Positions 21,621 through 28,451 of a stretch of DNA of 35,697 nt are shown here, one piece after another. How positions within the stretch are numbered: position 1 is the stretch's first letter; every line of letters starts with the position of its first letter. Below the pieces are notes generated by a model, which searched no databases, was not told the origin of the DNA, and worked only from the letters and a program-made list of their open reading frames with translations. The stretch covers positions 1 to 35,697 of the forward strand of contig DAHG01000044.1 of the NCBI GenBank assembly GCA_002495885.1. The letters run 5' to 3'. A program made the position numbers and the translations under genes. Source of the stretch: Methanocellaceae archaeon UBA148. Its GTDB lineage: Archaea; Halobacteriota; UBA148.

Positions 21621-22886
21621 ATGAAAGAGTCCCCGAAATGGTATGTGGAAAAGCGAAAAAGAGCTCAGGAAATGCTTAAAAGTGCAAGGCCTGCCAAGTA
21701 TGGTTCAGATATCGATCTGGCTGTTTTTGATACGGAAGCCCCCCAACATGAAAAAGTGGGTGAGATATCTGAGCTTAGCGAGGCAGTACGGGGAGCTTCC
21801 AGAGCTGTGGGGACAAGAGAAGACGAGGAGCACCGAAGCGGCACGTACTTCCAGTACGACAACGACGTAGTCTATCTGAAGTACGCTGAGTGGGTAAAAG
21901 AGAACCTGCCCGGCGGATTGATCGTCCTTAACATAGATGATGCCATTAGGACCTATCCTTGGCTTGAGAGATACTGGTTCAGGGAATTGCCCATGCAAAC
22001 GGACAAATATGCCACATATGTGGCAGCCAAATCTGTTGGGGGGGTATTCGTTTGGGTCAAAGAAGGTGCTAAGATAGATTACCCGATCCAGGCTTGTTTG
22101 TTCATGGGCACTGACCAGGCCGTCCAAGCACCACACAATATCATCATCGCCGAACCGGGTTCTAAGATACACCTGATAACAGGTTGCACGGTACACCCCG
22201 GATGTGAAACTGCGGCCCATATTGCTGCGACCGAGATCTACGTCAAGGAGGGTGCGGAGGTAACCTTGTCGATGATACATTCCTGGGGGCAGAACTTTCA
22301 CGTTCGACCGAGGATGGGGGCGATAGTTGAGGAAAACGGGGTGCTGAACATGAACTATATCCTGCTGACGCCCGTTAAGTCCATCCAGATGTATCCTACG
22401 GTCATACTGAAAGGCAAAGGTGCGAGAGCGAGCTTCAGGAACATGATCCTAAGCAGAAAAAACTCAAACATCGATGTCGGCAGCAGCATCATATTTTCGG
22501 CAGAGGGGACCAAGGGGGAAATAGTCTCCCGTGCAGTCATTATGGATGAGTCGATCATAGACATGAGGGGCATATTGAGGGGAAACAAGCCAAAAACCCA
22601 TGGTCACCTGGAATGCAGAGCTCTCTTGCTGAGCGATGACGCGATAGCCAGAGCGCATCCGAGCTTGGAGGGCAGGTCAAAGGAAACCGAGATGACCCAT
22701 GAGGCAGCGGTTGGAAAAATCGCTGATGAGCAGCTGTACTATCTGATGACTAGAGGGCTGAGCGAAAGCGAGGCAACTTCCCTCATAGTAAGGGGTTTTC
22801 TGGATGCGGATATTCCAGGTTTGCCGCCAGAACTCCAGGCTGAGATCAGCAGGATAGTTTCAATGACAGCGGAAGAGGCTATGTAA
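21621..22886 (+). CDS. sufB: SufB-type Fe-S cluster scaffold
   Basis: Scaffold subunit of the SUF system, 421 residues. Seen: YFRELP...KYATYVAAKSVGGVFVWVKEGAKIDYP, the beta-helix core, TGCTVHPGCETAAHIAATEIYV (matching the CTAP segment of SufB), and the C-terminal AHPSL...THEAAVGKIADEQLYYLMTRGLS, which holds the His and Glu needed for cluster building. It is shorter than bacterial SufB and equally close to SufD in parts, as in the single B-type subunit of two-gene systems. The ATG at 21621 has GAGG upstream; an earlier ATG at 21606 overlaps the sufC stop. Confidence 0.93.
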   Translation: MKESPKWYVEKRKRAQEMLKSARPAKYGSDIDLAVFDTEAPQHEKVGEISELSEAVRGASRAVGTREDEEHRSGTYFQYDNDVVYLKYAEWVKENLPGGLIVLNIDDAIRTYPWLERYWFRELPMQTDKYATYVAAKSVGGVFVWVKEGAKIDYPIQACLFMGTDQAVQAPHNIIIAEPGSKIHLITGCTVHPGCETAAHIAATEIYVKEGAEVTLSMIHSWGQNFHVRPRMGAIVEENGVLNMNYILLTPVKSIQMYPTVILKGKGARASFRNMILSRKNSNIDVGSSIIFSAEGTKGEIVSRAVIMDESIIDMRGILRGNKPKTHGHLECRALLLSDDAIARAHPSLEGRSKETEMTHEAAVGKIADEQLYYLMTRGLSESEATSLIVRGFLDADIPGLPPELQAEISRIVSMTAEEAM

Positions 22887-22983
22887 CGTCTGGCGGATAT
22901 GCGAAGCGAGGAATTTGGGCGGAGTGTTGAAGGCACGAAGCCAGATATGCGTCTTTTATACGACGTTGAAAGTGTCGCGGACG

Positions 22984-22998
22984 TTTTTAGTTTTTTTT
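22984..22998 (+). terminator. Poly-T terminator after sufB
   Basis: TTTTTAGTTTTTTTT about 100 bases after the sufB stop, the kind of T tract that ends archaeal transcription. The 100 bases before it are G-rich and hold a GATATGCG direct repeat. Confidence 0.5.
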
Positions 22999-23160
22999 AG
23001 TGGATTTATCAAAGGGCACATTTTTGGATTTTGTTTCACCTCTTCTTAGGGGCGGGAAAAGGAATTAGGATTAAAGGCTAGCGTTTATCTAAAATCACTG
23101 ACCCAAGGAAGATGACTTTCCGAGCGATTGCAAGGATGCTACAGATATAAGCTGTTATGT

Positions 23161-23245
23161 GCTTCGAATGAAGCAGATGCTTAAAGTAGATCGAGCGACT
23201 GAAAGGAGTGAAGGGTCGTGCCAGGCATCAGATAATATTAAGCAT
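23161..23245. other. Structured non-coding stretch between sufB and the AbiE pair
   Basis: The gap 22887-23409 (523 bases) holds no plausible gene. Within it a hairpin GCTTC-GAAT-GAAGC (23161-23174) is followed by an 8-base inverted repeat ATGCTTAA (23177-23184) and TTAAGCAT (23238-23245) enclosing a G/A-rich loop with GAGCGACTGAAAGGAGTG. This could be a small RNA or remains of a mobile element. No family is recognised. Confidence 0.35.
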
Positions 23246-23325
23246 ACATAACGTAAAGGTAGTGCGAAATAAAATTATTTTGTCGGGCATAATAAACTAA
23301 CCAATATGTGATAAGGGGGTTTGTG

Positions 23326-23372
23326 AATATATCCGTTAATTATTTATATTATTAAAATAGAGGATATATCCG
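23326..23372. promoter_or_regulatory. Candidate operator/promoter of the AbiE-like pair
   Basis: AATATATCCG (23326-23335) and GGATATATCCG (23362-23372, containing the perfect palindrome GGATATATCC) flank a TATA-like TTTATATTATTAAAA. The two sites are 37 bases apart, a fitting layout for autoregulation by the HTH-type antitoxin encoded 38 bases downstream. Confidence 0.5.
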
Positions 23373-23409
23373 ATAAGCATAAGTAATATGGTCATATGAG
23401 ATATGAACA

Positions 23410-24030
23410 ATGATCAACAATAATAAAAAAAACTCTTTTTCACCAAGGTCCCAATATGGATTTAAAGTGGACAGAATATATCGAATTTTGTTAAGTGTAA
23501 ATGAAAAACCAAAAAGTTGGTACCAAATCGCTAAAAAGGCCAACGTTGCATACGGGTGGGCACATAAAATACTAACTAATCTCCAAAAAGATGAACTAAT
23601 CAATGGACCTGATGTGATAAATCCCAGACAACTATTCGAATTATGGTCTAATCGACTATCTCATATCCTTTATAGGGGTTATCATGTTCAAAGGCCTGAA
23701 AATCTAATTAAAGATTCGCATTTAAATTATGCTATTACAACATACTATGGTGAAAATTTAATTGGTGACTATCTTTTCCCCAGATTTTTAGATATTTATA
23801 TTCACAAAGATGATGCGTTAAAATGGCATAGCTTGTTAATTGAAAATGGATATGTGGGAAAAGGAAATGTTCGAGTCTTTTTAAATGATGATCATGTATT
23901 TTGGGATAACAATACAATTGAAGGATGGGCAGTAGTAAGTATTCAACAACTCATAGTAGACCTAATCCGAGAGGGAGCAGAGTGTTTAGAAGCTGCTAAC
24001 TTACTAATAAAGAGGTTTTACAATGATTAA
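23410..24030 (+). CDS. AbiEi-like winged-helix antitoxin/regulator
   Basis: A 206-residue protein with an N-terminal winged helix (YRILLSVNEKPKSWYQIAKKANVAYGWAHKILTNLQKDELI, about residues 25-65), then a C-terminal alpha/beta domain. In a pair with the nucleotidyltransferase-type gene right behind it, this is the layout of type IV toxin-antitoxin (AbiE-like) systems, in which the first gene encodes a DNA-binding antitoxin that represses the operon. It overlaps the next gene by eight bases. Codon use and base composition are much richer in A/T than the neighbours, a sign of transfer. Similarity to AbiEi is by architecture, not by a recognised motif. Confidence 0.7.
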   Translation: MINNNKKNSFSPRSQYGFKVDRIYRILLSVNEKPKSWYQIAKKANVAYGWAHKILTNLQKDELINGPDVINPRQLFELWSNRLSHILYRGYHVQRPENLIKDSHLNYAITTYYGENLIGDYLFPRFLDIYIHKDDALKWHSLLIENGYVGKGNVRVFLNDDHVFWDNNTIEGWAVVSIQQLIVDLIREGAECLEAANLLIKRFYND

Positions 24031-24823
24031 AGACCTGTATGATATATTAGAGACTACAGACTCAAAAAAGGCTATTGAAATTCTCGTTAACAAACTGCCA
24101 GAACCTATAATATTACTCGGTGGCTGGGCCGTATACCTAACGGTAAATGAGTTATTTGAAAAAGAAAATGGTTATCCTTACCTTGGGTCCAAGGATGTTG
24201 ATATTGGTTTTCATATTGATCAAGCATGGAGTAATGATGAATTGGCAGAAAGTAGTTTTGCAAAAGCTATGAACATCCTTCTTGAAATCGGGTACATACC
24301 TTCAGGAACATCAAGATTCTTGAGAATCATCAATCGTGAGACGGAAGAAACGCTTACTGAAGAACAAGCTAAATCGATTCCACAGTTCAATTTATTTTAT
24401 CTTTATGTTGATCCTATTGTTGATATTATCCACCCCAAACATTATGAGGTATTTTCAATAGAACCTATAGATGAACCACTTTTATCGGTAGCATTTGAAA
24501 AAGAACGTTTTGAGACAATGGAATATGAAAATATACCAATTTTAATACCAACACCAGAGATACTTATCGCTACTAAACTGATGTCTTTCCTTGGTAGAGA
24601 TAAGGAAGATAAACGAATTAAAGATGCATGTGATATATACTCCTTATTATGGTACTCTCCAATCGGATTTAATGAACTTTTAAATTCGATAAAGGAGAAC
24701 CATCCAGATTTATGTAATCATGCGAAGGGTATAATAATAGAAGATGTGGCGACAAAAGCATCGATGCATCTTGGAATTGATATTCAAACATTTATCGGAG
24801 TTATTAAGCAATTATTAGGTTAA
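24023..24823 (+). CDS. AbiEii-like nucleotidyltransferase (candidate toxin)
   Basis: A 266-residue protein of the nucleotidyltransferase superfamily. The catalytic signature is clear: LLGGWAVYLTV (G33, G34) followed by KDVDIGF with the two acidic residues D58 and D60. Later PTPEILIATKLMSFLGRDKEDKRIKDACDIYSLL matches the ATK...R.KD..D region of AbiEii-type enzymes. Such toxins add nucleotides to target RNAs or proteins and are neutralised by the upstream antitoxin. It overlaps that gene by eight bases. A/T-rich like its partner. A house-keeping nucleotidyltransferase without toxicity is an alternative. Confidence 0.82.
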   Translation: MIKDLYDILETTDSKKAIEILVNKLPEPIILLGGWAVYLTVNELFEKENGYPYLGSKDVDIGFHIDQAWSNDELAESSFAKAMNILLEIGYIPSGTSRFLRIINRETEETLTEEQAKSIPQFNLFYLYVDPIVDIIHPKHYEVFSIEPIDEPLLSVAFEKERFETMEYENIPILIPTPEILIATKLMSFLGRDKEDKRIKDACDIYSLLWYSPIGFNELLNSIKENHPDLCNHAKGIIIEDVATKASMHLGIDIQTFIGVIKQLLG

Positions 24824-24912
24824 GATATGAACAGAACTTTCGAACCAAAGTCTTAACATGAAAAAAGAAAAATGCTGAATATTATTGCCTGGCATGTTGT
24901 ACATAACTACTT

Positions 24913-24939
24913 ATATCCGAACTCAAGTTCGCATATCCG
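24913..24939. repeat. Two ATATCCG copies around a small palindrome behind the AbiE pair
   Basis: ATATCCG occurs at 24913-24919 and 24933-24939, on either side of the inverted repeat CGAACT-CA-AGTTCG (24918-24931). The same heptamer occurs twice in front of the antitoxin gene (23329-23335, 23366-23372), so the module is bracketed by the same element. Confidence 0.5.
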
Positions 24940-25024
24940 TCCATATTGACATTATATCCTAAGTTAATTTTGTATATTATAGGTATGAACTGATCTCTAA
25001 AATCTATTTCTGATGAATATATAC

Positions 25025-25081
25025 TCTTGAACCTAAATCATCTTTTACCTATATTATGACATAAACCTTCTTGAACCTAAA
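25025..25081. repeat. 13-base direct repeat between the AbiE pair and nifB
   Basis: TCTTGAACCTAAA at 25025-25037 and again at 25069-25081 (period 44). It lies in the A/T-rich 3' flank of the toxin gene, just before the nifB stop. May mark an insertion boundary. Confidence 0.5.
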
Positions 25082-25086
25082 ACCGA

Positions 25087-25905
25087 TCAGGAAATATGAT
25101 AAAACTTTAAATCCGATTTCTCTCTATGGGGTGCAAGCTCTCCCGGAACCCCTACGGCATCAGCTCTGCATTGTTTGCAGCATGTGAAAAGTCGCATGTG
25201 TTTGCTTACTGCCAATCTGGCTCTGTCCATCTGCGCACAGCTGGGCCTCTTTCGACTTTTGAACTCGCCCCTTGGTATCAGTGGCATGACGTTCATGATG
25301 TATGCGTAGGTTGACGCCCAGCGAGCTATCTCCTCTATTTCATGTTCGTTAATACCAGGAATTAAAACCGTGTTTATCTTCACAATGATTCCAAGTTCGT
25401 GTGCGAGGCGAACTCCCGCTCGTTGGTTTCTGAGCAGTACGCCCAATTCTGAGCTTTTCTTGCCATCCAGCGTTATATACCTGTATATCTTTTTAGCTAT
25501 TTCAGGGGTAACGGCATTGATCGTGACGGTTATGTAGTCAAGACCTGGCAGCTGATGTATTTTTTCCTGGAGCAGAAGCCCGTTGGTGCATAGACATGTC
25601 TTCAACTCGGGAAAATGATTTTTAATCAGGGCGAGCGTCTCAAAGGTCTGGTCATTTGCCAGCGGATCCCCAGGTCCTGCCACTGCTACGATCTTGTTTC
25701 TGGGGTCTGCCTTGACGGCATTTTTTACGGCGGAGAGGACTTCTGATGGTGGCATTATTTCCGAGGTTGCACCAGGCACGCCCGTCACATCAGAACAAAT
25801 GCCTGCCTCGCAATATCTGCATTTTATGTTGCACTTTGGCGCAACCGGCAGGTGTATTCTCCCCACATGAAAATGCGCATTTTCGTCAAAACAGGGATGG
25901 TCCAT
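25087..25905 (-). CDS. nifB: NifB-like radical SAM protein
   Basis: A 272-residue radical SAM protein of the NifB type, which fuses Fe-S clusters into the NifB-co precursor of nitrogenase cofactor. Seen: MDHPCFDENAHFHVGRIHLPVAP, CNIKCRYC (C25, C29, C32), VAVAGPGDPLANDQTFETL, CLCTNGLLL, VTINAVTPEIAKKIY, KINTVLIPGINEHEIEEIA, NVMPLIPRGEF and CCKQCRADAVGVPGE at the end. It lacks the C-terminal NifX domain, as usual in archaea. Odd: the region after the cluster motif reads CEAGICSDVTGVPGATS, where ordinary NifB has a Cys-rich Asn/Arg-Pro-Gly segment. The ATG at 25905 follows GAGTG; a GTG at 25914 abuts the herA stop. No nitrogenase genes are in the window. Confidence 0.88.
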   Translation of the reverse strand: MDHPCFDENAHFHVGRIHLPVAPKCNIKCRYCEAGICSDVTGVPGATSEIMPPSEVLSAVKNAVKADPRNKIVAVAGPGDPLANDQTFETLALIKNHFPELKTCLCTNGLLLQEKIHQLPGLDYITVTINAVTPEIAKKIYRYITLDGKKSSELGVLLRNQRAGVRLAHELGIIVKINTVLIPGINEHEIEEIARWASTYAYIMNVMPLIPRGEFKSRKRPSCAQMDRARLAVSKHMRLFTCCKQCRADAVGVPGELAPHREKSDLKFYHIS

Positions 25906-25914
25906 GATTTTCAC

Positions 25915-27438
25915 TCATTCAAATATCCTATCCACATCTTTGGATAGGTCGTTTATTTCGCTACTATTCATGCCATCGGTAAACCGCCTCATGAAATTCG
26001 TGTTATATTCCATTATCTCGATGACCGTCGGCACTCTGATGGCATCTCCCACCGCCAGGACCGTTCGTGCGGGTATCGCGCCCACTACGCCCTCCCATGC
26101 GCTCCTGTCTGGGATGCCAGCCAGCGCAGAGGTGATGTCGTTTGGCTCCTTGAGTGATAAAATCAGTCTGTTCGCTAGTTGGCTCCGAACCTCATCATCT
26201 ATACGAGAGGGACGCTGGTCTATTAACGCGAGAACCAGGTTAAACTTCCTTGTCTCTCTGGCAAGTGTGCTGAGGACGGTATATGACGCGATACGGGGAT
26301 CCAAAAATTTGTGTGCTTCCTCTATGAACAATACGAGGCGGGGTAGCTCCTCTTTTTCGCTATAGAGATCATACAATCGTCTCGCTAGTATGTTTGCGAT
26401 GAATAGATACGCGGTCATATCCCTGCCGTACTTTCCAAAGTCAAGTACGATAGACCTCTTTGCTTGAATCAGGGACGTTATATGGCTGAAAATGTCGTGG
26501 GATGTGTCCCTGACAAAGTCAAACCTGTCCATTCGCGCAATCCTCCTCCTGAGCGCCTGAAGTGCACCAGCATGAATCCTTTCGTCTGAATCTGGTGTCG
26601 CATTCAGAATGGCAGTTATAAGGTCCTTATCTCCTTTTGTCCTGTCCAGGCAATACAAAGCATCTGCCATGGGGTCTGACAGGTCCTGAAAAGCTACGAT
26701 AATATCCGAAGGGGTTATCTCCTTGGGGCTGATCACGAATGGTCTAGCTTCTGTATTCGACGGATCAAGCGAAAACATCTCCACTTTATGGGGGAAAAAG
26801 AATTTCAAACCCGGGGAGTTGTCACTTTTGGAGTACATGCCGTACTCTTGGTGCATGTCAAACAGAAGTATGCTTGCCGTATCCTTTGCCAGAATGGAGT
26901 TGCACACGACCTTGCACAGGATGGTCTTTCCCATGCCAGTACGCCCAAAAATGGCAAAAGGCTTTTCGGTCAAGACCGCAAAGTCCAGCGGAATTTCGAA
27001 ATCTGGTATGCCGCGCAAAGAGCCAATCGGCATGGTAGTCTCTGTGGACTGGTATATCTTCTGGACGTCTTCCCTGACAGCCATTCGAACCTCTGAGAAG
27101 TAGGGTGGTATCGTCTCTGGCTCATGCAATTTACCGGCATCGTCTATCAGCTGAATGGGCTTTAACAAAGCTTTTGAGAAAAATATCTGTCCGCTATACC
27201 CTTCGTGGATTCCCGGAGAGATCATCGGCACTGCTGACTCTCCAAGTTCTGATCCTGCGATTTGCTCGATAATCCCTGCAGGCGGGTTGCGAATATCCTG
27301 GATCAGGCAGTAGAAGTCGTATTTTTTCCCTTCCACGATGATGGGGTACCCTACTCTCAGGTCCTCGGGGTTATCGAGTTCCAGTTTTGTATCGATGCCT
27401 CCTAAAACCGATGCTGATATAACCTCTCCGATCTTCAT
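25915..27438 (-). CDS. herA: HerA-type hexameric DNA translocase
   Basis: ATP-driven DNA-pumping hexamer that works with the NurA nuclease in DNA end resection. The 507 residues have an N-terminal HAS-barrel-like part (MKIGEVISASVLGGIDTKLEL), Walker A FGRTGMGKT (164-172), Walker B region LVLFIEEAHKFLDP, and ALIDQRPSRIDDEVRSQLANRLILSL (sensor and arginine finger) near the end. ATG overlaps the nurA stop by four bases. Fourth gene of the mre11-rad50-nurA-herA operon, with nifB following at once. Confidence 0.93.
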   Translation of the reverse strand: MKIGEVISASVLGGIDTKLELDNPEDLRVGYPIIVEGKKYDFYCLIQDIRNPPAGIIEQIAGSELGESAVPMISPGIHEGYSGQIFFSKALLKPIQLIDDAGKLHEPETIPPYFSEVRMAVREDVQKIYQSTETTMPIGSLRGIPDFEIPLDFAVLTEKPFAIFGRTGMGKTILCKVVCNSILAKDTASILLFDMHQEYGMYSKSDNSPGLKFFFPHKVEMFSLDPSNTEARPFVISPKEITPSDIIVAFQDLSDPMADALYCLDRTKGDKDLITAILNATPDSDERIHAGALQALRRRIARMDRFDFVRDTSHDIFSHITSLIQAKRSIVLDFGKYGRDMTAYLFIANILARRLYDLYSEKEELPRLVLFIEEAHKFLDPRIASYTVLSTLARETRKFNLVLALIDQRPSRIDDEVRSQLANRLILSLKEPNDITSALAGIPDRSAWEGVVGAIPARTVLAVGDAIRVPTVIEIMEYNTNFMRRFTDGMNSSEINDLSKDVDRIFE

Positions 27439-28451
27439 TTGCTCACCATGTCCAGAAATTCATGAAACATTCTCATCTTTGACCCTTCGATGTCAGTTCT
27501 TCCCCTAAGGATATCTCCAAGGGATATGCCGTATTTGGGAGCGAGTGCGATAATATTCTTTTCATATATATCATGAAGCCTTCGGACCATCACAGCCAGT
27601 CGGTGTGCCTCTAATAAAGGGTATATGTAGCCCGGGCAGAGTTCCGATCTCGCATAGTGCGCTAGTATCGGGAACACGCGGTCTGGATGTTCTTTGGTTT
27701 CTATGTCTATCCTGAACCACTTCATAGCCATCGGATGCAACTTAGCGAAGTAAACGTCCCCATACCGGATATAACTCCCCTCCAGATTCACTTTGACATA
27801 CAGGTGACCTTGCTTTTTGACCTTGAACAACAGCTCCTCGTCGGTCGAGGGTGAGCCGAATGCATGAGTCTCAGAGTCTTTGGATACGCCGAGCAATATA
27901 TTCTCGTGATCTTTGCATTTTTCGATGGTGTTTTCCATCATATCCGAGAACTCGCTCAGGAACGGTGGTGGTATGGTCAATGCGCCATCAAGTGCCAATA
28001 GCTGTCCAGAAGTATTACCTGAAACCTGATTCAGGAGTTTATACTCTTCAAATCTCCTGAGCTCGTTGGCTATGTACGAGTACGTGTTTAATTTCGACCT
28101 CCTTGCGTGTTCAAATACCTTTTTATATAACTCAGATTGAGTCTCAACGAACTCCTCATGCGATGAGACCACGATTGGTCGCTCAACGATGTGGGGCTTC
28201 TTCTTGAGCTTGAAGCCTGTTTTTGTGCCGACAACGAACTTGTATTCCAGTGCACAGACCCTGATCACAGCTAATTTTATCCCGGAAAGATCCAAAATGA
28301 ATGAGTGCGACCCATCGATGGCTACCAAGTCCATGGTCTCATCGGCCAGTTTGAACTCCTCTATCGCCACATCTTTTAACGTCGTTTGGTCTTTTTCGTG
28401 TGCCAGTTGACCATACTTTTTGATATCCTCCAGTGCATCGGCGAAATTCAC
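27435..28451 (-). CDS. nurA: NurA 5'-3' nuclease
   Basis: Mn2+-dependent nuclease that associates with HerA to resect DNA ends for recombination. The 338-residue sequence has the NurA first motif LVAIDGSHSFI (catalytic D46 region) and further family stretches such as LLALDGALTIPP (second acidic site) and SYIRYGDVYFAKLHPMAMKWFRIDI near the C-terminal third. The start is GTG, overlapping the rad50 stop (GTGA); its stop overlaps the herA ATG. Confidence 0.92.
   Translation of the reverse strand: MNFADALEDIKKYGQLAHEKDQTTLKDVAIEEFKLADETMDLVAIDGSHSFILDLSGIKLAVIRVCALEYKFVVGTKTGFKLKKKPHIVERPIVVSSHEEFVETQSELYKKVFEHARRSKLNTYSYIANELRRFEEYKLLNQVSGNTSGQLLALDGALTIPPPFLSEFSDMMENTIEKCKDHENILLGVSKDSETHAFGSPSTDEELLFKVKKQGHLYVKVNLEGSYIRYGDVYFAKLHPMAMKWFRIDIETKEHPDRVFPILAHYARSELCPGYIYPLLEAHRLAVMVRRLHDIYEKNIIALAPKYGISLGDILRGRTDIEGSKMRMFHEFLDMVSK

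Noticed and set aside
22887..22983. Extension of sufB or a second gene after its stop
   Set aside because: No open frame with a family match; the stretch is G-rich and ends in a terminator.
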